The notes below the pieces were generated by a model that worked only from the letters and a program-made list of their open reading frames with translations, did not search any database and was not told where the DNA came from. Positions 28,477 through 36,870 of a stretch of 64,000 nucleotides of DNA are shown here, one piece after another. The stretch spans positions 806,001-870,000 of the forward strand of contig CAWETL010000003.1 of the NCBI GenBank assembly GCA_963812085.1, read 5' to 3'. The first letter of the stretch is position 1. Every line of letters begins with the position of its first letter. Both the position numbers and the translations under genes were made by a program. This stretch comes from SPDF01 sp963812085. GTDB taxonomy: Bacteria > Gemmatimonadota > Gemmatimonadetes > Gemmatimonadales > GWC2-71-9.

Positions 28477-28689
28477 CTACGCCTCGGAGCGGCGGCGGCG
28501 GATCATCTTGTACTCGAGCCCGCCGAAGGTCAGCGACTCGAGCGCGGTGGTGGTGAGCTTCTCGTCGCCGGTCTGGAGGTGGTCGCGCGGGAACTCGTTC
28601 AGGTAGCGGGCGAACTTGGCCGCGACGAGCACGCCGAGATACTTGTTGCCGGCCTTACGGGCCGCGTCCACCGGGGTGTAGATCTTCAT
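28477..28689 (-). CDS. rpoZ: DNA-directed RNA polymerase omega subunit
   Basis: A 70-residue protein with the omega-like architecture (VDAARKAGNKYLGVLVAAKFARYLNE, LTTTALESLTFGGLEY). It lies in the canonical gmk-rpoZ-coaBC neighbourhood, which supports the call since the family is small and divergent. Omega aids RNAP assembly and, in some phyla, ppGpp binding. Confidence 0.88.
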   Translation of the reverse strand: MKIYTPVDAARKAGNKYLGVLVAAKFARYLNEFPRDHLQTGDEKLTTTALESLTFGGLEYKMIRRRRSEA

Positions 28690-28711
28690 CGGTCCCTGCT
28701 CCCTTGGTTGG

Positions 28712-29353
28712 TCACTCGGCGTCGGCGCGGGCGGCGGCTGCCACCCCGTGACGGATCGATTCGACGAAGCCCGCGAGATTCTGCTGCCGCGAGACCCGCC
28801 TGGATTCGGCCTCGAGGATGGCCCCCACGGCGCTCACCGCGTTGCCCAGGTCCTCGTTGATCACCACGTAGTCGTACTCCCCAACGGCCAGCAACTCGTC
28901 CGCCGCCCGGCCCAGGCGAATCCGGCGGTCGGCCGCCGTCTCGGTGTCCCGGGCCCGGAGCCGTTCTGCCAGCACCTCGGCCGAAGGAGGCAGGACGAAG
29001 ACGAGCACCGCGTCCGGCAACCGGCGCCGGACCTGGCGCGCTCCCTCGATCTCGATGGCGAGCACCACGTGGCGCCCCGCGTGGAGCACGCGCTCGACCT
29101 CCGCGACGAGCGTCCCGTAGCGGTGGCCGCCGTACACCGCGTGCTCCAGGAACTCCCCGGCCTCCACGCGGCGCTCGAAGTCCGCGGGCGAGAGAAAGTG
29201 GTAGTCGCGCCCCTCGTGCTCGCCCGGCCGCGGCGCCCGGGTGGTGGCGGAGACCGAATACCCCACGTCCGTCCGCACGCGCATCAGCTGGCGCGCGATG
29301 CTGGTCTTGCCGCCGCCCGAGGGCGACGATAGCACCAGCAGGAAGGGCGTCAC
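28712..29353 (-). CDS. gmk: Guanylate kinase
   Basis: A 213-residue kinase phosphorylating GMP to GDP. P-loop SSPSGGGKTSIARQL, the GMP-binding SVSATTRAPRPGEHEGRDYHF and EFLEHAVYGGHRYGT, AIEIEGARQVR, and a C-terminal lid. GTG 29353 overlaps the yicC stop (GTGA) and starts exactly at the conserved first strand. A C-terminal tail of about 15 residues is Ala-rich. Confidence 0.95.
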   Translation of the reverse strand: MTPFLLVLSSPSGGGKTSIARQLMRVRTDVGYSVSATTRAPRPGEHEGRDYHFLSPADFERRVEAGEFLEHAVYGGHRYGTLVAEVERVLHAGRHVVLAIEIEGARQVRRRLPDAVLVFVLPPSAEVLAERLRARDTETAADRRIRLGRAADELLAVGEYDYVVINEDLGNAVSAVGAILEAESRRVSRQQNLAGFVESIRHGVAAAARADAE

Positions 29354-30225
29354 TCGAGGTTCTCGAGCTGCTCGCGCAACTTCTCGAGCTCGCCCTTCAT
29401 CAGGATCACGTCGTGGACGATCTCCGCGTCGTTGGCCTTCGAGCCCATCGTGTTGATCTCGCGCCCGAGCTCCTGCGCCAGGAACCCGAGCTGCTTGCCG
29501 GCCGGCGCGTCGCCGGCCAGCGCGGCGCGGCAGGCCCCGATGTGCGAGGCGAACCGCACCAGCTCCTCGGTGATGTCCAGCTTGTCGGCCAGGAAGGCGA
29601 TTTCCTGCGCCAGCCGGTCCTGGTCCACGCTGCGGCCCGCGAGCAACTCGGTGACCGCCGCCTGGAGCCGGTCCCGTTCGCGCGTGACCCGGAGCGGCGC
29701 CCGCGCCGCGATCCGCTGCGCGGCGTCCTCGAGCTGCCCGAGCCGGTGCGCCAATTCCGCACCGAGCGCGGCGCCCTCGCGGAGCCGCATGGCCTTGCAT
29801 TCGGCGATGGCCGCCACGGCGATGGGTTCGAGCTCCGACCACGTCACCACCGAGACCTCGCCGCCGTCGGTCAGGAGCACCTCGGGCTGGCGGGACACCA
29901 GTTCGAGCGTCACTTCGCCGGCCAGGCCGAGGGTGGTCTGCAACTCCCTGAGCCGCGCGACGACGAGCCGCGCGCGATCGAGGTTGAGGGCCAGTCCGGT
30001 CTCGTGGCTCGGCGCTTCGATCCACCGGACCGACACGCTGATGTGGCCGCGCTCGAGATCCTTACGCAGCCGCTCACGCAGTTCCGGCTCCAGCGGGGCG
30101 AGGTCCCCAGGGAGCTTGGCGGAGAGGTTGAAGAACCGATGGTTGACGGTCCGGATCTCCATTCGGAGCCGCCCGCCGCCCGCCGCCCCTTCCCCCGCCC
30201 CGAAGCCGGTCATGCTATGCGGCAC
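29350..30225 (-). CDS. YicC-family endoribonuclease
   Basis: A 291-residue YicC/YloC protein; family members are endoribonucleases. It begins near SMTGFGAGEG and contains EIRTVNHRFFNLSAKLPGDL, ALNLDRARLVVARL, and the C-terminal DUF1732 region KQLGFLAQELGREINTMGSKANDAEI. GTG 30225 (VPHSMTGFG) is preferred because it follows GGGGGTGGC and matches the usual few residues before MTGFG; GTG 30252 is a longer alternative. It leads yicC-gmk-rpoZ-coaBC-udg-dnaB. Confidence 0.93.
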   Translation of the reverse strand: MPHSMTGFGAGEGAAGGGRLRMEIRTVNHRFFNLSAKLPGDLAPLEPELRERLRKDLERGHISVSVRWIEAPSHETGLALNLDRARLVVARLRELQTTLGLAGEVTLELVSRQPEVLLTDGGEVSVVTWSELEPIAVAAIAECKAMRLREGAALGAELAHRLGQLEDAAQRIAARAPLRVTRERDRLQAAVTELLAGRSVDQDRLAQEIAFLADKLDITEELVRFASHIGACRAALAGDAPAGKQLGFLAQELGREINTMGSKANDAEIVHDVILMKGELEKLREQLENLE

Positions 30226-30397
30226 GCCACCCCCGAGGTTCTGGTAAAGCACGGAAACATAGCGGCTTGGGGGTCGCTGTGGTAGGGCAATTCATGTGGA
30301 AAATCTTGACTCGGGGGCATGCGCCGACGACCTGCAGGCAACCGCCGACTGGCGGCCAAGTCTTTGGGCGGCATCTGCTTAGACCATCAGACCGGAC

Positions 30398-32206
30398 CTA
30401 CTGCCTGAAGGAGAACCTGAATTCCCAGTCCACTCCGGCCGTCGAGGACGGCCCGGAAAGGCGGAACCGGGGGCCCGTGCTGAAGCGGAGGACGTTGAGC
30501 GGTCCGAGGAGGGACTTGTCCATCCGCATCCACACCAGGAACGAGGGGCCGACGCTCGCCGTGAAATGGCTGCCGGTGATCGAACCGTCGGGAATCCATG
30601 CGACGGAGGTATACCAGCTGACGTGCTGGAAATAGGAGCTGTAATAGGATAGGTCGAGGGCAAATTCGCGATCGGTGAAATCCTCCGCGGCGATCAGGCC
30701 GACTTCGAGGTCCAGGAAACCGCGGGGCTCGAAGGGCAGGTAGAACCAGGGGAGGACGAGCCCCACCTGGAACTGGCGACTATTACCCGGCCATTCCGTC
30801 AGGCCCCAGGAGACGAGCCGGAGGATGTCCCGGGGAGCCTCGATACTCTTGAGCGATGGCGGGTAGAGATACGACTTGAAGACGACTTGCGGCGGCGCCG
30901 AGTAGGACCAGTGCTCCCAGACCTGCCCGCGTTCGGGCGCGAGTTCGGCGCGTCCGGTCGTTTCCGGCGCGATCATCGGCCGGTTCCAGAGCGCCATTCG
31001 GCGTACGGCGGTCGAGTCGAGCGCATCCACCCCGGCGAAGCGTGGCCGTCCCATCAATTCGGCGATGGAATCGAGCGATTGCCGGATGTCGGCGATGGTG
31101 CCAGGCCACTGCACGGGCGCGTGGGGCCCCGAGGCGAGGTCGAGTTCGGCGGAGAGCTGGGCGAACAGGTCAGCCGGCAGCAGCGCGTAACTCTGCCCGT
31201 AGTCGAAGGTCGCGCCCCGGGGCCACAGGTACACGGGGTGGTCGGCCGTGTCCCGCGGCAACGTCATGTCGGGGCGATAGACGCCACCGTAGCCCATCTG
31301 GGCGAGCGACTGCACATCGCGCACGCCCCAGGCCCTCGTCGTCTGCCAGTTCACGTCGATGCCCAGCCGGAACTGGCCGAAGGGCGGCACGTCGGGCGCG
31401 ATCGAGTGCCCGCCCAGCTCCGGGATCAGGCTGGTGAGCGTGTCGGTGCGCGCCAGGTTCCTTCGGTCAAGGACGAATTCGTTGGTGAGAACGAGGGTGT
31501 TGTTCGGCACCCACTTCGTATGCCCGTTTCCCACGACGATGCGGAAATCGCAGGCGAGCGCCGGATCCGCGGGGACGAAGACATAAGCGTACTCGATATC
31601 CTGGGGATGGCCGATCAGCCCCTTGTCGCGGACATAATAGAAATAGTACTCGATGACCCTGAAGGGCCGAAGCAACAGGTTCTGGACACCGAGTCCGGCC
31701 TTCTCGGCGCGGTCCCAGGCGAGGATGTCCTTCTTGAGGTAGCTCCGCATGGCGTCCTGCTGGTCCGTGCTCAGGCCCACGATGCTGTAGAACACCGCCG
31801 GGACAGGCGCGACCGGCGCCATCGGCGGTCCGCCGGGGAGCGCGGGTACCGTCTCCTGCTGGTCCGCCTCGTAGATCGAGTCGAGTACGTCCCACGACGG
31901 GTGGAGGGTGTCCCCCCGGACGAGGGGGGCGATTTCCTCGGGGTCCTCGAAGTCGACCAGGTGGTTGCCGTTGTTGTCCCGGCCGTCGAAGGCGGTAAAG
32001 AACGGTATGGTCGGGAAATACTGTTCACCCGGCGCGAAGCGGAGGACGGGGGCGTATCGGGCGGCGAGAGCGGCGGCGGAGGTGTCCGCCCCGGGCTGGC
32101 ACTGGCCCTGGGCCAGGACCGCGACGGGCGCGGCGACCAGGAGGCCGACCGCGAGCACCGGGACAACCCGGCGCCGTGCCACCAGCCCACCGCACGATCG
32201 TGACAT
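30398..32206 (-). CDS. Large secreted protein, possibly Vps62-like with C-terminal barrel
   Basis: About 602 residues; start ATG 32206 gives a twin-arginine-like but Sec-compatible leader (RRRVVPVLAVGLLVAAPVAVLAQ). The next part (LAARYAPVLRFAPGEQYFPTIPFF, then DIEYAYVFVP, later GNGHTKW) resembles the Vps62/DUF946 fold, a weak match by eye. The last 150 residues are rich in aromatic beta strands (FQVGLVLPWFYLPFEPRGFLD...GPRFRLSG...WEFRFSFRQ) and end in Phe-Arg-Gln, like an outer-membrane barrel. No function is known. It may be transcribed separately, because a 193-bp gap without a gene separates it from the oxidase operon. Confidence 0.55.
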   Translation of the reverse strand: MSRSCGGLVARRRVVPVLAVGLLVAAPVAVLAQGQCQPGADTSAAALAARYAPVLRFAPGEQYFPTIPFFTAFDGRDNNGNHLVDFEDPEEIAPLVRGDTLHPSWDVLDSIYEADQQETVPALPGGPPMAPVAPVPAVFYSIVGLSTDQQDAMRSYLKKDILAWDRAEKAGLGVQNLLLRPFRVIEYYFYYVRDKGLIGHPQDIEYAYVFVPADPALACDFRIVVGNGHTKWVPNNTLVLTNEFVLDRRNLARTDTLTSLIPELGGHSIAPDVPPFGQFRLGIDVNWQTTRAWGVRDVQSLAQMGYGGVYRPDMTLPRDTADHPVYLWPRGATFDYGQSYALLPADLFAQLSAELDLASGPHAPVQWPGTIADIRQSLDSIAELMGRPRFAGVDALDSTAVRRMALWNRPMIAPETTGRAELAPERGQVWEHWSYSAPPQVVFKSYLYPPSLKSIEAPRDILRLVSWGLTEWPGNSRQFQVGLVLPWFYLPFEPRGFLDLEVGLIAAEDFTDREFALDLSYYSSYFQHVSWYTSVAWIPDGSITGSHFTASVGPSFLVWMRMDKSLLGPLNVLRFSTGPRFRLSGPSSTAGVDWEFRFSFRQ

Positions 32207-32399
32207 CACCGCTCGTTTCCAGGGGCCGGAGTGGGGACTGCGCAATCCTCGGACACGCGGAGGGCGCGGTTCAAGGGATTGGAACAAGTAAGCCAGAAGA
32301 TGGGCGATTGTCGAATCGAGGCCGGATCAGGAGCGGTGCGGAGGGCGGCGGAGTGAGGGAGGCCAGGTCCGGAGGCGACGGGGAGCGGAAGCCCCTGGT

Positions 32400-32537
32400 T
32401 TACTCCCCCGCGCTCTTGTCGCGGCGGCGATAGGCGGCGGTGGCGATCGCGGCGCACACCAGGAAGGACGGCAGGATCAGCACGATCATGGCCGGCAGCA
32501 TCGAATGCATGGTCGGCAGCCCGCCCGGCATCAGCAT
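32400..32537 (-). CDS. 45-residue single-pass membrane peptide of the oxidase operon
   Basis: A short gene easily missed: it begins ATGCTGATGCCG after an excellent GGGGGAGG ribosome-binding site six bases upstream and ends with TAA. The peptide has one transmembrane helix (AMIVLILPSFLVCAAIATAA) followed by a positive YRRRDK cytoplasmic end. It lies 32 bp after the subunit IV gene. Small hydrophobic subunits are common in haem-copper oxidases, so an accessory or assembly role is plausible, but no family match was recognised. Confidence 0.7.
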   Translation of the reverse strand: MLMPGGLPTMHSMLPAMIVLILPSFLVCAAIATAAYRRRDKSAGE

Positions 32538-32569
32538 GAACTACCTCCCCCGGCCCGCGGCGAACCGCG

Positions 32570-32875
32570 TCATGGTTGCATCCGCAGCAGCCGGTGGGCG
32601 TCCGCCCAGAGGTGGTTCATCATCACCAGGACGAAGACCAGCGTCGGGATCAGGCTCCAGAACAGCACCGGGCGCTCGTATTTCATGTGCATGAAGTACA
32701 TCACGCCCAGGCCGGCCTCGAGCACGGCGAGCGACAGCAAGGCCGCGAGCAGCGTGTTGGTCGGCAGGTGCGCCATAGTCAGCGCCACCTCCACCCCGAC
32801 GATCAGAATCAGTCCGACCCACACCATCACGTAGAACCGCATCCCGGGCTGCTTCGAGGACTCCGTGGCCGTCAT
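32570..32875 (-). CDS. Cytochrome c oxidase subunit IV-type protein
   Basis: A 101-residue protein with three transmembrane helices (VMVWVGLILIVGVEVALTM, LLAALLSLAVLEAGLGVMYFM, LFWSLIPTLVFVLVMMN) and the conserved FMHMKYE segment of the prokaryotic COX4 family. It follows the subunit III genes, the usual place for this accessory subunit. Confidence 0.88.
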   Translation of the reverse strand: MTATESSKQPGMRFYVMVWVGLILIVGVEVALTMAHLPTNTLLAALLSLAVLEAGLGVMYFMHMKYERPVLFWSLIPTLVFVLVMMNHLWADAHRLLRMQP

Positions 32876-32900
32876 GTCGCGCCTCCCCCGCTCGAGTGTG

Positions 32901-33530
32901 TCAGCCGACGTTCATCAGGTAGACCAGCGGGAAGACGAACATCCATACCAGGTCGACGAAGTGCCAGTAGAGCCCGGTGGTCTCCACGTGCCCCGGCTCC
33001 AGCCGCCCGCGGCCGTACTTCACCGCGACGACGAGGAGCGCCACGACGCCGCACAGGACGTGCAGCAGGTGGAGGCCGGTGATGCTGAAGAAGCTCGCCC
33101 CGACCAGCGGCGACCCGCCCATCGGGTTGTTGGAAGGGCTCCAGTGCTCGGCGATCAGGCCAAACCACTCCCGCAGGTGGAGCGCCGCAAAGACGACCCC
33201 GAGTCCCGCGGTCACGAAGATCCACCGCGCGCTCCTGGCGCGCTCGCCCGCCTGCGCCGCCGCCACGGCCGCCAGCATCGTCAGGCTGCTGGTCAGCAGG
33301 ACGAAGGTCATGACCATCCCGTTGAGGATGGTCGGCGAGAAATGGAACGGCCGGGTCCAATCGGGACTCCCCACGCGCAGGTAGCCGTAGCCGAACAGGA
33401 TCGCGCCGAAGGTGGCGGCATCGGCGATGATGAACAGCCACATCACCAGCTTCTTCGACTGGATGCCGTAGGGCGACTGCTCCAGCACGGCGCCGTGGCC
33501 CAGGGCCATGGCGTGATCAGATCCGCTCAC
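32901..33530 (-). CDS. Cytochrome c oxidase subunit III
   Basis: A 209-residue, five-helix subunit III. Conserved features: KLVMWLFIIADAATFGAILFGY, TILNGMVMTFVLLTSSLTM, FFSITGLHLLHVLCGVV and GLYWHFVDLVWMFVFPLVYL. The short form lacks the first two helices of mitochondrial COX3. A second subunit III-type gene lies immediately upstream (33549-34130). Confidence 0.93.
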   Translation of the reverse strand: MSGSDHAMALGHGAVLEQSPYGIQSKKLVMWLFIIADAATFGAILFGYGYLRVGSPDWTRPFHFSPTILNGMVMTFVLLTSSLTMLAAVAAAQAGERARSARWIFVTAGLGVVFAALHLREWFGLIAEHWSPSNNPMGGSPLVGASFFSITGLHLLHVLCGVVALLVVAVKYGRGRLEPGHVETTGLYWHFVDLVWMFVFPLVYLMNVG

Positions 33531-33548
33531 ATCACCTCCGGCGACCGG

Positions 33549-34130
33549 TCAGAGCCGCAGTGCGAGGACCAGCAGGAGATAGACCCAGAGCACGTCCATG
33601 AAGTGCCAGTACAGCGCCGTCGCGCCGGCGGCCGACAACGGCGCGGTCGCCGGCGAGCGGAGGACGAGCCGAATGACGTAGACGAGCGCCGCGATGCCCC
33701 CGAGGAGGTGCAGCGCGTGCAGCGCGGTGAACACGTAGAAGAACGAACTGCCCGGCGTGGTGGCGAGGTACAGGCCCTGCGCGGCCAGGCTCCGCCAGGC
33801 GAGGAGCTGCCCGGCGACGAAGAGCAACCCGAGCGCGAGGGTGACGGTCAGCCAGCGCCCCCCCCGCGACGCGAAGGTGGCCGGCCCCGCCGCCGCACCG
33901 GCCTTCATCCGCCGGAGCCCGAGGGCGATGGTCACACTGCTCGCCAGCAGCAGCAGCGTGTTGACGAAGAGGATGGGCGGCAGGGTGAAGTGCGCCCAGT
34001 CGCCCAGCGTGTCCTGCCGCACCATGAGCGCGCTGGTATACGCCGCAAACGACATCGAGATGGTCGCGATGGCGACCCACACCCCGGTCCGGGCCCGGGA
34101 TCCCGGCACGGTCATCGACGCGTCGGCCAT
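33549..34130 (-). CDS. Second cytochrome c oxidase subunit III-type protein
   Basis: A 193-residue five-helix protein of the COX3 superfamily, divergent from its neighbour: LPPILFVNTLLLLASSVTIALG, GSSFFYVFTALHALHLLGGIAALVYV and TALYWHFMDVLWVYLLLVLAL retain the His and Glu/Asp positions of the family only in part. Its ATG lies one base after the coxI stop. It could be a paralogous subunit III or an assembly protein. Confidence 0.85.
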   Translation of the reverse strand: MADASMTVPGSRARTGVWVAIATISMSFAAYTSALMVRQDTLGDWAHFTLPPILFVNTLLLLASSVTIALGLRRMKAGAAAGPATFASRGGRWLTVTLALGLLFVAGQLLAWRSLAAQGLYLATTPGSSFFYVFTALHALHLLGGIAALVYVIRLVLRSPATAPLSAAGATALYWHFMDVLWVYLLLVLALRL

Positions 34131-34131
34131 C

Positions 34132-35904
34132 TCAGGCGCCCTTCCCGCTGCCCGACGGGTCGGCCTGCATCAGGTAGTCGCCGGTCGGGCCGGCCACGCC
34201 GTACTCGTTGGGGCCGTGGTAGACGACCGGCGGCGGGCCGCCGAAGTTGTCGACCGGCGGCGGCGAGGTGATCGACCATTCCAGCGAGGTGGCCTGCCAC
34301 GGATTGTCGGGAGCCTTGGCGCCGCGGAGGCGGCTCCAGACCAGGTTGAAGAGGAAGATGAGCTGCACCGCGCCCGTAAAGAGCGCCGCGAACGTGATGA
34401 ACCGGTGCAGGGGCAGCGCCCCCTTCATGTAATCGTCCGTGAACTCCGAGTACCGCCGCACGTTGCCGGCGAGCCCCAGGTAGTGCATCGGCATGAAGAT
34501 GCAGTACACGCCGACCAGGGTGAGCGTGAAGTGGATCTTGCCGAGGGTCTCGTTCATCATCCGCCCGTACATCTTCGGGAACCAGAAATAGACGCCCGCG
34601 AAGATGCCGAACATCGAGGCCACGCCCATCACGAAGTGGAAGTGTCCCACGACGAAATAGGTGCCGTGCAGGTAGGTGTCGATCGAGGGCTGGGCCAGGA
34701 AGAAGCCGCTGATGCCGCCGCTCACGAACACCGACACGAACCCCAGGCAGAAGAGCGCGGAGGTGGTGAACCGGAGCCGGGCGCCGTAGATGGTGCCGAT
34801 CCAGAGCAGCGTGACGATCGTCGCCGGGATGGTGATGATCAGCGTGGGCACCGAGAACAGCGTCGCCGAGAGGGGGTTCATCCCGCTCAGGAACATGTGG
34901 TGGCCCCAGACCGTGTAGCTCAGGAACCCGATCGCCGCCATGCACGCCAGGACGACCTTGGGTCCGAGCAGCGGCTTCCGCGCGAAGGCCGGCAGGATGT
35001 GCGAGACGATGCCGAACCCCGGCAGGATGGCGATGTACACCTCCGGATGCCCGAAGAACCAGAACAGGTGCTGCCAGAGGAGCGGGGAGCCGCCGGCGTG
35101 GGGCTGCAGCCGGTCGCTGATCACGAGCCCGGCCGGGACGAAGAAGCTGGTGCCCGCGACGCGGTCGAGGATGAGCAGGATGCAGGCGGGGAGCAGCACC
35201 GAGAAGGCGATCAGGCCGATCACCGAGGTGATGAACCAGGCCCACGTCGAGAAGGGCATGCGCATGAGCGTCATGCCCTTGGTCCGGAGGTCGAGCGTGG
35301 TGGCGATGAAATTGAGCGAGCCGAGCAGCTGGCCCACGCAGAAGATGGCGATGGAGATTGCCCAGAGGGTCTGGCCCGCGCCCTGCCCCGGCCCGGCGTC
35401 CTTGCCCACGGCGCTGAGCGGGGCATAGGCGGTCCAGCCGGACAACGGGGCCCCTCCCTCGACCAGGAACGCGGCGATCAGCACCACGAACGCGACGAAG
35501 GTGACCCAGAACGACATCATGTTGAACCGGGGGAACGCCATGTCCTCGGCGCCCACCTGGATCGGCAGGATGTAGTTCCCGAAGCCGGCGAACGGCGCGG
35601 TGGTCAGCACGAAGAAGACCATGATCGTGCCGTGCATCGTCATGAGCGAGAGATAGAGCTCGGGCGAGATCATGCCGCCGGGCGCGGCATTGGGCGCGAT
35701 GGCGCCCAGGCCTGGGACGGCCGCCCGCGGGAAGGCCAGGTGGAAGCGCATGAGCCAGGAGAGCACCATCCCGGTCACCACCGCGACCAGCGCCAGGTCG
35801 AGGTACTGCTTCCCGATCACCTTGTGATCCAGGCTGAAGACGTGCTTCCGCCAGAATCCTTGCGGGTGCACGTGCGTCAGCGACGGCGCCGGCGAATCAT
35901 CCAT
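34132..35904 (-). CDS. Cytochrome c oxidase subunit I
   Basis: A 590-residue haem-copper oxidase core that reduces O2 to water. Haem a and a3/CuB ligands are visible in MHGTIMVFFVLT, FWFFGHPEVYIAILPGFG (His-Tyr cross-link), GHHMFLSGMNP and GHFHFVMG. The D-channel region GAEDMAFPRFN and the Glu of GHPEVY are present. The K-channel segment reads IPATIVTLLWIGTIYG, where A-type oxidases have a Thr and a Lys; those residues are replaced. The order coxII-coxI-coxIII-coxIII'-coxIV is on one strand with short spacers. Confidence 0.96.
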   Translation of the reverse strand: MDDSPAPSLTHVHPQGFWRKHVFSLDHKVIGKQYLDLALVAVVTGMVLSWLMRFHLAFPRAAVPGLGAIAPNAAPGGMISPELYLSLMTMHGTIMVFFVLTTAPFAGFGNYILPIQVGAEDMAFPRFNMMSFWVTFVAFVVLIAAFLVEGGAPLSGWTAYAPLSAVGKDAGPGQGAGQTLWAISIAIFCVGQLLGSLNFIATTLDLRTKGMTLMRMPFSTWAWFITSVIGLIAFSVLLPACILLILDRVAGTSFFVPAGLVISDRLQPHAGGSPLLWQHLFWFFGHPEVYIAILPGFGIVSHILPAFARKPLLGPKVVLACMAAIGFLSYTVWGHHMFLSGMNPLSATLFSVPTLIITIPATIVTLLWIGTIYGARLRFTTSALFCLGFVSVFVSGGISGFFLAQPSIDTYLHGTYFVVGHFHFVMGVASMFGIFAGVYFWFPKMYGRMMNETLGKIHFTLTLVGVYCIFMPMHYLGLAGNVRRYSEFTDDYMKGALPLHRFITFAALFTGAVQLIFLFNLVWSRLRGAKAPDNPWQATSLEWSITSPPPVDNFGGPPPVVYHGPNEYGVAGPTGDYLMQADPSGSGKGA

Positions 35905-35970
35905 GGGCCTGGCCTCTCGGGGAATGTGCGGTCGTGGCCCGGGCCACCGCCCGGAGCGAATGCGTCGATG

Positions 35971-36774
35971 CTACTGCTGGGCCACCTGGTCGGCCATCCA
36001 CTTCTGGAAGTCGTCCTTCGACTGAACCTCCAGGTAGCCGCGCATGTTGTAGTGGCCGAGTCCGCAGAGCTGGGTGCAGACGATTTCCTTCTTCGCGACC
36101 TTGGTCGCGGTGAACTGCAGGGGAATGACGAGCCCCGGCACGAAATCCTGCTGGATCCGCAGGTCGGGCACGTAGAACGCGTGGCCGACGTCCTTGGAGT
36201 GCATCGTGAGCAGGATCGGCTGGTCGACCGGGATCACCAGGGACGCCGAGACGATGTCGTCCCGGGCGGTGGTGTCGTTGGCCGGATCGAGTCCGAAGAA
36301 GTTGCTGTTGCCGTCGTCGATCAACTCGGGGTGGGTCGCGCCGAGCTTCCCGTCGGGGCCGGGATACCGGAAGTAGTAGGCGAACTGCTCCGCCTGCACG
36401 TCGATGTGCAGCGCGTTCGGGTTGGGCGGCGACATGAAGATCCCGCCCCACACCTTCGTCCCGACGAAGGACAGCACCAGGATCTCGGCGCTCACGAGGA
36501 CGGTCGCGAACACGACCATGGGAGTGGCCCCGCCCGGAAACGTCTTGATCGCCCGGCCGTCGCCCCGGTCGCCGAACTGCCACACGAACGCCGCGAGGAC
36601 CAGCTGGGAGACCACGAACAGCACGCCCGACGCGACCATCGTCTCCATCAACTGGTGGTCGATGCCGACGCCGAGGACCGATATGTCGGGAGGAAGCCAC
36701 CAGATGCGCGAGATGAACACGCCGGCGGAAATGAGCGTGATGACCGCCACCAACACCGCGAACAGTTTGCCCAC
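35971..36774 (-). CDS. Cytochrome c oxidase subunit II
   Basis: A 267-residue CuA subunit. Two N-terminal transmembrane helices (KLFAVLVAVITLISAGVFIS and MVASGVLFVVSQLVLAAFVW) precede the periplasmic cupredoxin domain. CuA ligands: His in KDVGHAFYVPDLR and CTQLCGLGHYNM (two Cys, His, Met). No fused cytochrome c domain follows, so a separate donor is needed; the dihaem cytochrome or the cupredoxin-like protein encoded just upstream are candidates. Confidence 0.95.
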   Translation of the reverse strand: MGKLFAVLVAVITLISAGVFISRIWWLPPDISVLGVGIDHQLMETMVASGVLFVVSQLVLAAFVWQFGDRGDGRAIKTFPGGATPMVVFATVLVSAEILVLSFVGTKVWGGIFMSPPNPNALHIDVQAEQFAYYFRYPGPDGKLGATHPELIDDGNSNFFGLDPANDTTARDDIVSASLVIPVDQPILLTMHSKDVGHAFYVPDLRIQQDFVPGLVIPLQFTATKVAKKEIVCTQLCGLGHYNMRGYLEVQSKDDFQKWMADQVAQQ

Positions 36775-36807
36775 GTCTCCTCGCCTCCGCGGAATGGCTG
36801 GACGGCA

Positions 36808-36860
36808 CGCGCGGTCGGGTCGCCGCTCCGCCTGGCGGGCGACCCGTCCTGCACCGCGCG
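36808..36860. other. GC-rich hairpin before the oxidase genes
   Basis: Arms 36808-36824 and 36838-36860 can form a 17-bp stem with a 6-base bulge (36847-36852). It lies between the cupredoxin-like gene and coxII. No U run follows on either strand, so it looks more like an mRNA stabilising or processing structure than an intrinsic terminator. Confidence 0.5.
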
Positions 36861-36870
36861 GGTTCCTACC

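Noticed and set aside
36808..36860. Intrinsic terminator before coxII
   Set aside because: The stem is strong but no U tract follows on the minus strand, and the genes on both sides appear functionally linked.
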